Of a stretch of DNA of 64,000 nt, positions 18,900-26,722 are shown piece after piece (within the stretch, counting starts at the first letter, position 1; each line of letters begins with the position of its first letter). The notes beneath the pieces are model-generated. The model did not search any database, had not been told where the DNA came from, and saw only the letters and a program-made list of their open reading frames with translations. Both the position numbers and the translations under genes were made by a program. The stretch is from Bacteroidales bacterium (lineage in GTDB: Bacteria > Bacteroidota > Bacteroidia > Bacteroidales > F082), in NCBI GenBank assembly GCA_017553625.1, contig JAFZKP010000005.1:1-64000 (forward strand), in the 5' to 3' direction.

Positions 18900-18930
18900 C
18901 AAAAAAATCAAATTGACAGAAAAAAAATTA

Positions 18931-19485
18931 TTAAATTATTGCCACGATGCCAGTAGCGAGTATCGCTAAGGCTGCAACAACATTTAACAGGCTGTTGACA
19001 AGCAATTTTGTCTGTGAGAATTTGGTTCCGATTCCGATGAGACCCCAGATGAGGGAGATGCATATTATTAATAAAGGTGTGATTTTCCCGAAAAGGGGAA
19101 GAAATGCCTCATCAGCAATCAGTCCGGCGATTAAAGCATTGACACCCAAGGCGATGGAAAGGATTATCAGTTGTTTTGGCTTGTCGATGAGAAAAAGGTT
19201 CTTGCCGCTTTTGATTTTCAGTGTGTCCATCACCATCCTGAACGCTATCATGAAACAGATGATGAGGACGATTATTTTCGCATAGCCTTCGAACATGTGC
19301 ATGAACGTGCTGCCGAGCAATGAGCCGAGCCAGTACATAAGCCCCTGCCCTGCCGCCAAAGCGCAGACAAACAACGCATTACGCCACCAGAGACGCAAAA
19401 TTTTGCGTCTTTCCTCCTCAATATTGAAGGCGGTGGAAGCGACGCAGACGCAGAAGGTTAATGCTATGATAAATGTGACACTCAC
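18931..19485 (-). CDS. mntP: MntP-like manganese efflux pump
   Basis: The product is an integral membrane protein of about 185 residues with six hydrophobic helices and an internal two-fold pattern, typical of MntP (DUF204) exporters of Mn(II). A GTG at 19485 is taken as start (VSVTFIIALTFCVCVASTAF). The frame is open 57 codons further upstream, but that part is made of tandem hairpin repeats and has no MntP similarity. MntP proteins normally carry acidic residues in helices 1 and 4. Here the region ADEAFLPLF holds the second-half acids, while the first half is less canonical (TAFNIEEERR), so substrate is uncertain. It lies downstream of tnaA on the same strand. Confidence 0.7.
   Translation of the reverse strand: MSVTFIIALTFCVCVASTAFNIEEERRKILRLWWRNALFVCALAAGQGLMYWLGSLLGSTFMHMFEGYAKIIVLIICFMIAFRMVMDTLKIKSGKNLFLIDKPKQLIILSIALGVNALIAGLIADEAFLPLFGKITPLLIICISLIWGLIGIGTKFSQTKLLVNSLLNVVAALAILATGIVAII
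19391..19410. repeat. 20-bp perfect palindrome inside mntP
   Basis: AGACGCAAAATTTTGCGTCT is fully self-complementary and encodes Arg-Arg-Lys-Ile-Leu-Arg-Leu (codons 26-32). The identical 20 bp form the core of the 26-bp palindrome at 56341-56366. Confidence 0.75.
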
Positions 19486-19517
19486 TTCGTTCGTTAATGT
19501 GTGCTCCCTTCGGTCGC

Positions 19518-19602
19518 AATGTGCTGCTTCGCAGAATGTGCTGCTTCGCAGAATGTGCTGCTTCGCAGAATGTGCTGCTTCGCAGAATGTGCCGCTTCGC
19601 GC
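19518..19602 (-). repeat. 17-bp tandem hairpin repeats between tnaA and mntP
   Basis: Four exact copies and one variant of a 17-bp unit stand head to tail. In the minus-strand (transcript) sense each unit reads CTGC-GAA-GCAG-CACATT, a mini-hairpin with a GAA triloop; the variant keeps CGC-GAA-GCG. Degenerate units extend to about 19480 on one side, and an inverted unit (GCCC-GAA-GGGC-ACACATT, plus strand) lies near 19614-19630. The same unit design recurs at 57309-57358. Confidence 0.85.
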
Positions 19603-19657
19603 AATGGGCGATTGCCCGAAGGGCACACATTTTAACACATTTGCCGTAAGGCGCAAA

Positions 19658-21034
19658 TTATTTCAATCTCTTGAACTGGCAGGTGAAATGACGCATCAGT
19701 TCAGCTTCCCATGTGATTTCCAAACCGCGTTTGATGGTGTCGCGACGGTCGTAGACGTTCTTCAGAGCTGCTGCGATGACGTCCATGTGGTTGTTGGTGT
19801 ACACACGGCGTGGGATGCAGAGACGCACGAAGTCGTTGCCACCAAAACGGTTCTCGCGTGTGACAGGGTCACGGTCGGCGAGGACGTAACCGATTTCGCA
19901 AGCGCGGATACCGGCTTCGAGGTAAAGCTCGCATGTCAAAGTCTGAGCCGGGAACTCTTCCTTAGGGATGTTGGTCAAAACCTTGTCGGCATCGACGAAG
20001 ATGGCGTGGCCACCGGCAGGACGCTGGTATGGAATGCCGTATTCATCGAGTTTTGAAGCGAGGTAGTGGACCTGTTTGATACGTGTCTCGACCATCTCGA
20101 ATTCGATGTTTTCTTTCAAACCGACGGCGAGAGCGTCCATATCACGACCGTTCATACCACCGTATGTGAGGAATCCTTCAAACGGGATGCAGAACAACTT
20201 GGCACCTTCATACCAGTCTTTCTTATTTGTTGCAATGAAACCGCCCATGTTGACGAGAGCGTCTTTCTTCGCTGACATTGTCATTGAGTCGGCATAGCTG
20301 AACATCTCTTTCACGATCTCGCGGAGGGTCTTGTTTTCATAACCTTTCTCGCGTGTCTTGATGAAATATGCGTTCTCGATGAAACGAGCGCTGTCGATGT
20401 TGACCGGCACGCCGTATTTATGGCAGAGTTCGCAAGTCTCGCGGATGTTCTGCATTGAAACAGGCTGTCCGCCGACGGTGTTGTTTGTCACTGTCAATAC
20501 GAAGAACGGGACGTTGCCTTTGTTTTCCTTCAGGATTTTCTCGAGTTTCTCGAGGTCGACATTGCCTTTGAAAGGAGCTTCGAGCTGTGTGTCGTAAGCC
20601 TCACGCACTGTGACATCGATAGCGAATGCCTTACGGCTCTCGATATGACCTTTTGTTGTGTCGAAGTGAGCGTTGCCCGGGATGATCTGACCTGGTTTCA
20701 CGAGGTATGAGAACAACACGTTCTCAGCTGCGCGACCCTGGTGTGTAGGGATAACATATTCAAAACCAGTGAGTTCGGTGATGGTGTCTTTCATGTGATA
20801 GAAAGAACGGGCACCGCCGTAGCTCTCGTCGCCCTGCATCATTGCTGCCCACTGACGGTCGCTCATAGCGCCTGTTCCCGAGTCGGTGAGAAGGTCGATG
20901 TAGACGTAGTCGCTCTTCAGCATAAACACATTCTGATGGGCTTCGTTGAGCCACTTTTCACGTTGTTCGCGAGTGGATTTCTTGATAGGTTCAACCATCT
21001 TGATCTTCCACGCTTCTGCAAATGGTAATTCCAT
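19658..21034 (-). CDS. tnaA: tryptophanase
   Basis: This PLP enzyme splits tryptophan into indole, pyruvate and ammonia. The PLP lysine is Lys257 in MSAKKDALVNMGG. Other family blocks are YIDLLTDSGTGAMS, PTHQGRAAEN, TNNTVGGQPVS, DSARFIENAYFIK and FPAQTLTCELY. Two positions separate it from the near-identical fold of tyrosine phenol-lyase. The C-terminal MRHFTCQF has His where TPL has Phe, and IRACEIG has Ile where TPL has the tyrosine-recognising Arg. Its 458 residues are normal. A promoter box lies 41 nt upstream. No TnaC-like leader was seen. Confidence 0.93.
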   Translation of the reverse strand: MELPFAEAWKIKMVEPIKKSTREQREKWLNEAHQNVFMLKSDYVYIDLLTDSGTGAMSDRQWAAMMQGDESYGGARSFYHMKDTITELTGFEYVIPTHQGRAAENVLFSYLVKPGQIIPGNAHFDTTKGHIESRKAFAIDVTVREAYDTQLEAPFKGNVDLEKLEKILKENKGNVPFFVLTVTNNTVGGQPVSMQNIRETCELCHKYGVPVNIDSARFIENAYFIKTREKGYENKTLREIVKEMFSYADSMTMSAKKDALVNMGGFIATNKKDWYEGAKLFCIPFEGFLTYGGMNGRDMDALAVGLKENIEFEMVETRIKQVHYLASKLDEYGIPYQRPAGGHAIFVDADKVLTNIPKEEFPAQTLTCELYLEAGIRACEIGYVLADRDPVTRENRFGGNDFVRLCIPRRVYTNNHMDVIAAALKNVYDRRDTIKRGLEITWEAELMRHFTCQFKRLK

Positions 21035-21075
21035 AATTTTATCTTTTAATTAATTTGTAAATTCAAAAAGGTTTG

Positions 21076-21083
21076 CAAATGTA
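21076..21083 (-). promoter_or_regulatory. -7 box of tnaA
   Basis: TACATTTG on the minus strand, 41 nt before the tnaA ATG. Confidence 0.45.
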
Positions 21084-21127
21084 CGACTTATTTCAATAGA
21101 AATAAGGCTATTCGAAAAAATTTTTTG

Positions 21128-21535
21128 TCATCCCTCGACGTTGGAGAGAATCAGATTGTAAAGCTCAGGAAGACGTCTTGAGATGGCGACTGGACGGCCG
21201 TTTTCGCTAAAGCAGTGAACGCTGTGCCCTTCGCAGACGAGCTTTCCGTCCTTGCGCATGATGTAGGTGAACTCGAACTTCATCTCGCTGAGATGGCTGA
21301 TGAAGACCTCCACTTCTATCGTATCCTTGAATGTTGTCGGGCTTTTGTACTTGCATTCCACCGACACCACCGGCGACACCACGCCGTCAGCCTCTATCTT
21401 GTCGAAGCCCCATCCGAGCTGGTCGAGGAAGTCGACCCTCGCCTCCTCCATGATTCTGACGTAATTGGAATGATGCGTGATGCCCATGCGGTCGCATTCG
21501 TAGTATTTTACCTCGTGATAATATTTTGTGTGCAT
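21128..21535 (-). CDS. YbgC-type acyl-CoA thioesterase (hotdog fold)
   Basis: A 135-residue 4HBT-like hotdog protein. The catalytic-type segment is VKYYECDRMGITHHSNYVRIMEEARVDF split over residues 9-36, with the Asp of YECDRMG at the position of the 4HBT nucleophile and the HHSNY motif. Such enzymes hydrolyse short acyl-CoA or acyl-ACP thioesters. It begins 15 nt after the DUF1846 gene stop and probably shares its transcript. Substrate cannot be deduced. Confidence 0.85.
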   Translation of the reverse strand: MHTKYYHEVKYYECDRMGITHHSNYVRIMEEARVDFLDQLGWGFDKIEADGVVSPVVSVECKYKSPTTFKDTIEVEVFISHLSEMKFEFTYIMRKDGKLVCEGHSVHCFSENGRPVAISRRLPELYNLILSNVEG

Positions 21536-21550
21536 AGTTATTGTTTGAAA

Positions 21551-23011
21551 TTATTTCTTCACTGGGTCGCTGGTCAGTCCGATGCCGAGTCTCTTGAATA
21601 CTTTACGGTCGACTTCGCTGAGCATCACGGTGCTATGCATCTGGCAGCCATTGAGTTGCGGGAGGCAGTCAAGGGCTTTGCGGCAGTTTTCGTCCCAAAG
21701 GCTGAGCATGGAAAGCGCCACGAGCACCTCGTCGGTGTGGAGTCGCGGGTTCTTCCCGTTTAGGATGTCGACCTTCGTCTTCTGGATAGGCTCTATCATC
21801 GCCTGCGGGATGAGTTTCACCTCGTGTCCGATGCCCGCGATATGTTTGGTGACGTTGAGAATCAGCGCGGCGCTGGAGCCGAGCAAATCGCTGGCGTGTG
21901 CCGTGATGATGGTGCCGTCTTCGAGCTCGATAGCCGCCGACTGCGCGTTCTCCTGCTCCTTGCGTTCTTTGGCGGCGATGGTGGTCTTGCGGTCTGCCGT
22001 TGTTATTTTCGCCTGTTTCATCAGAAGGGCAATCTTATTGACCTCGTTCTCGCTTCCCTTGCCTGTTGCCAGCTCGCAAAGTGCGGTGTAATAACGTCTT
22101 ATGATTTCGTCTTTCGATGCGTTGCAGCAAACTTCATCGTCGCTGAGGCAGTAGCCCGCCATGTTGACGCCCATGTCGGTAGGCGATTTATATGGGTTTT
22201 CACCGTAGATGGATTCGAAGATAGCGTTAAGCACCGGGAAAATCTCAATGTCGCGGTTATAGTTGACGGCTGTCTCGCCATAAGCCTCGAGATGGAACGG
22301 GTCAATCATGTTCACGTCGTTGAGGTCGGCGGTAGCTGCCTCGTAGGCGATGTTGACAGGATGTTTCAGCGGGAGGTTCCAGATTGGGAACGTCTCATAT
22401 TTGGCGTATCCCGCCTTGATGCCGCGTTTGTTCTCGTGATACAACTGGCTGAGGCACACCGCCATCTTGCCGCTGCCAGGTCCCGGCGCGGTGATGACGA
22501 CGAGAGGACGTGTAGTCTCCACATAGTCGTTTTTGCCGAAGCCATCTTCGGAGTCGATGAGCGCCACGTTGTTAGGATAGCCCTCAATGATGCGGTGGTA
22601 ATACACCTTGATGCCTAATCGTTCGAGACGATGACGATAGGCGTCAGCGCTGGCTTGTCCGTTGTAATGTGTTATGACGACGGAGTTGACCATGAAGCCG
22701 CGGCCCATGAACTCGTCGCGCAGGCGCAACACGTCGACGTCGTATGTGATGCCGAGGTCGCCACGCACCTTGTTCTTCTCGATGTCGACGGCACTGATGA
22801 CAATGACGATTTCCGCCACGTCGCTCAGCTGTGTCAGCATCTGCAGCTTGATGTCAGGCAGAAAGCCCGGCAACACGCGGCTTGCATGGAAGTCGTCAAA
22901 CAGCTTCCCGCCAAATTCCAAATAGAGTTTGTCGCCAAACTTGGCGATGCGCTCTTTAATATGTTCCGACTGAATCTTGAGGTATTTCTCGCTATCGAAC
23001 CCGTATTTCAT
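21551..23011 (-). CDS. DUF1846 family protein
   Basis: The 486-residue product matches the conserved DUF1846 family (for example KYGFDSEKYLKIQSEHIKER at the start, TAPGPGSGKMAVCLSQLYHE with a glycine-rich loop near residue 175, and CCNASKDEIIRRYY). Structures of the family show a phosphate- or nucleotide-binding loop, but a reaction is not established to my knowledge. An in-frame ATG 10 codons further upstream exists. The ATG at 23011 fits the family start and the box 27 nt upstream. Confidence 0.85.
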   Translation of the reverse strand: MKYGFDSEKYLKIQSEHIKERIAKFGDKLYLEFGGKLFDDFHASRVLPGFLPDIKLQMLTQLSDVAEIVIVISAVDIEKNKVRGDLGITYDVDVLRLRDEFMGRGFMVNSVVITHYNGQASADAYRHRLERLGIKVYYHRIIEGYPNNVALIDSEDGFGKNDYVETTRPLVVITAPGPGSGKMAVCLSQLYHENKRGIKAGYAKYETFPIWNLPLKHPVNIAYEAATADLNDVNMIDPFHLEAYGETAVNYNRDIEIFPVLNAIFESIYGENPYKSPTDMGVNMAGYCLSDDEVCCNASKDEIIRRYYTALCELATGKGSENEVNKIALLMKQAKITTADRKTTIAAKERKEQENAQSAAIELEDGTIITAHASDLLGSSAALILNVTKHIAGIGHEVKLIPQAMIEPIQKTKVDILNGKNPRLHTDEVLVALSMLSLWDENCRKALDCLPQLNGCQMHSTVMLSEVDRKVFKRLGIGLTSDPVKK

Positions 23012-23038
23012 TATGCTAATTTTTATCAATACGGGTTG

Positions 23039-23046
23039 CAAAGATA
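23039..23046 (-). promoter_or_regulatory. -7 box of the DUF1846/thioesterase unit
   Basis: TATCTTTG on the minus strand, 27 nt before the ATG at 23011. It overlaps the first codons of the longer alternative frame, which argues against that longer start. Confidence 0.5.
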
Positions 23047-23084
23047 CGGATTTTTTATAATCGAAAAACTATTTTTTCAAAAAA

Positions 23085-23125
23085 CAAAAAAATCATCCTG
23101 ACATATCAACATATATCAGGATGAT
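23085..23125 (-). terminator. terminator of the M16 protease gene
   Basis: On the minus strand ATCATCCTGA and TCAGGATGAT form a 10-bp stem around a 14-nt loop, followed by seven T residues, 28 nt after the protease stop. Confidence 0.85.
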
Positions 23126-23152
23126 AAATTGATTCTAAAATAATTACGGATT

Positions 23153-26080
23153 CTAATATCCGAAAATCTCTTCAGTTGTCAGTCTATTGATTTTTCCAAT
23201 CTTTTCAAGAGCATTCATGTCGAGTTCTTTCTCATCGCCGAGGATGACATAACGGCAAGTCTTGTTCGCCATGGTTTCTTTCTCAAACTTCACGATGTCA
23301 GCCAAGGTGATGCCGGGCAAGGCGTTGTAGATGCGATCGTTGATGTCATAGTCGATGCCACGGTTCTTTGCGTTAAGCCATGCGTTGATGAGACCGAACT
23401 TGGTTGTGCGCTGACTTGCGAGACGTTTGGTGAGGGCTTCTTTCGCGACGCTGAAAGCCTTGTCGCTGGCAGGCATATCATTCAATATCTCATTGAAATG
23501 GTTGATGGCGTCCATCATCTTGTCATTTTGGGTGATGATGTGCGTGAAGAAATATTCCGGTTCACCTTTGTAATATGGTTCGATGAATGCTGCGTACGCA
23601 TTGTAAGCCAGTCCCCGCGCCTCGCGCATCTCCTGGAAGACGATGGTGTTCATGCCACCACCGTAATATTCGTTGAACAATGCTATGACAGCAGCCTCGT
23701 CAGGATTCCAAGGGCGCATCTCATTGTGAATCATACGCATATAGATGTTTTTGGCGGAATAAGGAGCAATAAACACTTCATTTTCAGGTGTAGCCTGCAT
23801 CTTGTACGGCTTACCCTCCGGAGCATCAAGCAAGTCCTTGTTTGTCACATGGTTGGCTGTCACAGCGGCTGACATCTCCAGTTCAGTCATAGGGCCGTAA
23901 TAAAGAACCGTATGCTTGTAGTTTTTCAGGTTTTTCAACAAATCAAGAAGCTCCATCGGGCAGAGGTCGCGCAACTCCTTGACTGAGAGCATGTTCCGGT
24001 AAGGGTTGTATTTACCATACATTCCATAATAGCGGAGATATTCGAAATTAGAATACTGGTCGAATTTTGCGTCAAGGCGTTCTTTTTCAAGCATCTGGAT
24101 AGCCATCTCATAAGTGTCGGCATCAGGTTGTGCGTTCTGCATCACATCTTCGAGGAGAGCGAGTGCCTCGGGCATGTTCTCGCCAAGGCCGTACAAAGTG
24201 ACTGTTATTGAACGGCTTCCGACATTGATATAATAATTGCAAGCCAGTTTATAGAACTGCTGTTTGATTTCCTCATTTGTAAGTTTGTCTGTATCAAGAT
24301 ATTCAAGATATTGGGAAGCGTAGGTATATCTCAGATCCGACTCCTCGCCAAAATCATAGCGGAAAGCAAGTGTGAAACGACCGTTTTCCTTATTTTGCAC
24401 GTAAATATAAGGCAGTTTGGCTTCGGTCTCGCCGAATGTAAGGTCTTTCTTGAAATCGATGAAACGAGGCTGGATAGGCTCCACTTTCGTGTTCTGCACC
24501 TCGTTCACGAAATCGCTCACAAGGTCACGGTTTGCCGGAATAGGCGTAATCTGAGGCTTGTCGATTTTCTTCTGGGTCTCATCCTCGCCTTGACGTTTGT
24601 AAACAACCACATAATTATCCTTGAAATGACGGTTGGCGAAGGCCATGATGTCCGCTTTTGTCATGCCCGACATTCTGTCGAGGTATTCAACCTGTTGTTT
24701 CCATGTTCTTTCAAGAATAAATGAGTTGACGAACTTTCTGGCGCGTGCCGCGTTACTTTCCAGAGAGTTATAGTAGTTGAGTTTCATGTTGTTGACTACC
24801 GAAACCATCAGATCGTCGGAGAAGTCGCCATTCTTCAGTTTCTCAATTTCCGCCAACAGCAGGTCTTTGGCTTCTTCGAGTGTCTGACCCTGACGTGGCG
24901 AACCTCCGAGAAGGAAGCTTGAGTAGTCACGGTCGGCGCTTGAGCCACCCCATGCGTAAAGCATGGTCATCTGCTGGTTGATGTCGAGGTCGATAAGTCC
25001 GGCGGTGCCGTTGTTAAGCATGGCGCCAATCATTTCAAGAGTGTCAATCTGCAGAGAGTTGCCACGGTCGAAACGCCAGCCCATCATGATATTCTCCGCT
25101 TCCAAGCCATAGACAGAGGTGTCTTTCGGCTGTGTGATAGGCTTCAGTGCCGCAAACTCAGGCTGACGCACGTCGTCGCCAGGCTGCCATGAGCCGAAAT
25201 ACTTGTCGATGATGGCAATGGTTTCGTCAGGATTGAAGTCACCTGCCATGCAGATAGCCACATTATTCGGGCGATACCATTTGTTGAAATAGTTCTTGAT
25301 GTTCGTTATGCTCGGATTCTTCAGATGTTCCTGTGTACCGATGACAGTCTGCGTTCCGTAAGGGTGTGTAGGGAAAAGCAAGGCGTTCAACGCATCCCAA
25401 GCCTTTTCAGAGTCTTCTGCAAGGCCCATGTTATATTCCTCGTAGACAGCCTCAAGCTCGGTGTGGAATCCGCGAATCACCATGTTCTGGAAGCGGTCGG
25501 CCTGAATCTTCGCCCAGTTCTCGATTTCGTTTGACGGGATGTCCTCCACGTAGCATGTCACATCGATTGAAGTGTAGGCGTTGGTGCCTTCCGCTCCGAT
25601 TGTCGACATGAGTTTGTCGTATTCGTTAGGGATGAAATACTGTGCGGCGAGCTGGCTCACCGAGTCGATTTCGTGGTAGGCGATGCGACGCTCCTCAGGG
25701 TCGGTGAGGGTACGGTAACGCTCATAACGAGCCTCGATGTCGTCGAGGAAAGGTTTTTCGGCCTGATAGTCAGTGGTGCCGAAATGTTCGGTGCCTTTAA
25801 ACATGATGTGCTCGAGGTAATGAGCAAGTCCCGTTGTCTCGGCAGGGTCGTTTTTCGAACCTGTGCGCACCGCGATGTATGTCTGGATGCGCGGTTCCTC
25901 CTGGTTGACGCTCAGGTAGACAGTCAGACCATTGTCGAGGGTGTAGATGCGGGTTTCCGTAGGATCGCCCTTCACTGTTTCATATTTGTACTTGTTGCCG
26001 CAGGCTGTGAATGCCAGTGCGAGTGCCGCGAAAACCATCATCCGCAGCATCGATTTTGAGGTAAAACCAAATCTTTTCAT
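23153..26080 (-). CDS. M16 (pitrilysin-type) zinc metallopeptidase, lipoprotein
   Basis: The 975-residue protein has two full M16 modules on one chain. The inverted zinc motif GLAHYLEHIMFKGTEHFG lies near residues 77-94 (HxxEH), with the distal Glu in the ELEAVYEEYNMG segment near residue 157. The second half keeps the fold without a zinc motif, which is normal. The N-terminal signal ends in ALAFTAC, a lipobox, so it is predicted to be membrane-anchored in the periplasm. The family degrades oligopeptides enclosed between the two halves. The start chosen is MKRFGFTSK, seven codons inside the longest frame. Confidence 0.93.
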   Translation of the reverse strand: MKRFGFTSKSMLRMMVFAALALAFTACGNKYKYETVKGDPTETRIYTLDNGLTVYLSVNQEEPRIQTYIAVRTGSKNDPAETTGLAHYLEHIMFKGTEHFGTTDYQAEKPFLDDIEARYERYRTLTDPEERRIAYHEIDSVSQLAAQYFIPNEYDKLMSTIGAEGTNAYTSIDVTCYVEDIPSNEIENWAKIQADRFQNMVIRGFHTELEAVYEEYNMGLAEDSEKAWDALNALLFPTHPYGTQTVIGTQEHLKNPSITNIKNYFNKWYRPNNVAICMAGDFNPDETIAIIDKYFGSWQPGDDVRQPEFAALKPITQPKDTSVYGLEAENIMMGWRFDRGNSLQIDTLEMIGAMLNNGTAGLIDLDINQQMTMLYAWGGSSADRDYSSFLLGGSPRQGQTLEEAKDLLLAEIEKLKNGDFSDDLMVSVVNNMKLNYYNSLESNAARARKFVNSFILERTWKQQVEYLDRMSGMTKADIMAFANRHFKDNYVVVYKRQGEDETQKKIDKPQITPIPANRDLVSDFVNEVQNTKVEPIQPRFIDFKKDLTFGETEAKLPYIYVQNKENGRFTLAFRYDFGEESDLRYTYASQYLEYLDTDKLTNEEIKQQFYKLACNYYINVGSRSITVTLYGLGENMPEALALLEDVMQNAQPDADTYEMAIQMLEKERLDAKFDQYSNFEYLRYYGMYGKYNPYRNMLSVKELRDLCPMELLDLLKNLKNYKHTVLYYGPMTELEMSAAVTANHVTNKDLLDAPEGKPYKMQATPENEVFIAPYSAKNIYMRMIHNEMRPWNPDEAAVIALFNEYYGGGMNTIVFQEMREARGLAYNAYAAFIEPYYKGEPEYFFTHIITQNDKMMDAINHFNEILNDMPASDKAFSVAKEALTKRLASQRTTKFGLINAWLNAKNRGIDYDINDRIYNALPGITLADIVKFEKETMANKTCRYVILGDEKELDMNALEKIGKINRLTTEEIFGY

Positions 26081-26098
26081 AGTATTAAATTTATGGAG

Positions 26099-26106
26099 CA
26101 AATTTA
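26099..26106 (-). promoter_or_regulatory. -7 box of the M16 protease gene
   Basis: TAAATTTG on the minus strand, 18 nt before the ATG at 26080. Confidence 0.4.
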
Positions 26107-26134
26107 TTAATTTTTTTTAACGTGTTATCAAAAG

Positions 26135-26719
26135 TTACTTGTTTTCACAAATTTTCCGCCATTTGAAATATCCGAAGACGGCGATTATCACGTAAAGCGC
26201 GTAGAGGCTGGCTTTGAACGGGATTCCCTTGTAGAAATAAAGCCCGCATGTGACCACGTCGACGGCAATCCAGATGAACCACTGCTCGAGATATTTGTGC
26301 GCCAAAGCCCAGATTCCGATGATGCTCAACGCGGTGGTGAAGCTGTCGGCAATCGGGACGTTGCTGTTTGTGAAGTTGGCGAGAATCAGATAGATAACAA
26401 ACCAAACGACAACGATTACTCCCAACCAAGGCAATATCAGTTTCTTTGGGAAATGACGGATTGGCATGGGCGAATCACCATTCGCCCGTCCCGATCCATG
26501 CACCCATCTCCAATAACCGTAAACAGTCATCGCGAGGTAATAAAATTCCATTCCACAGTCGGCATAGAGACCTTTTTGGTAATACAGCACGATGCCGAGC
26601 GACTGCATCATGAAGCCGACGAGCCACATCCAGACACTGGCCCGATATTCGAAAAGAATATAAGCGAGTCCGAGGACTGTGGTGACGATGTCGAGCCAGT
26701 GGTTGGTGAGAAATTCCAT
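26135..26719 (-). CDS. pnuT: PnuC-family vitamin transporter, likely thiamine (PnuT)
   Basis: A 194-residue inner-membrane protein with about seven helices and the PnuC pattern: WxxQxxGxxxxxxxGLYAD-like signature (MMQSLGIVLYYQKGLYADCG), YWRWV, and EQWFIWIAVDVVTCGLYFYKG near the C-terminus. PnuC proteins are facilitators that rely on intracellular phosphorylation to trap vitamins. The thiamine assignment rests on context: the gene starts 3 nt after a TonB receptor in a unit headed by a TPP riboswitch. Without that context nicotinamide riboside would be the default guess. Confidence 0.85.
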   Translation of the reverse strand: MEFLTNHWLDIVTTVLGLAYILFEYRASVWMWLVGFMMQSLGIVLYYQKGLYADCGMEFYYLAMTVYGYWRWVHGSGRANGDSPMPIRHFPKKLILPWLGVIVVVWFVIYLILANFTNSNVPIADSFTTALSIIGIWALAHKYLEQWFIWIAVDVVTCGLYFYKGIPFKASLYALYVIIAVFGYFKWRKICENK

Positions 26720-26722
26720 ATT

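Noticed and set aside
19518-19602. CRISPR array
   Set aside because: Units of 17 bp are directly abutting with no spacers and no cas genes are present.
19486-19656. 57-codon N-terminal extension of MntP
   Set aside because: The extension is encoded by the tandem hairpin repeats (repeated CEAAH/ILRSS-type peptides) and would add a non-membrane segment absent from the family.
19658-21034. Tyrosine phenol-lyase
   Set aside because: His in MRHFTCQF and Ile in IRACEIG match tryptophanase rather than the Phe and Arg of tyrosine phenol-lyase.
26135-26719. Nicotinamide riboside transporter PnuC
   Set aside because: The protein alone would allow this, but the TPP riboswitch and coupled TonB receptor indicate thiamine.
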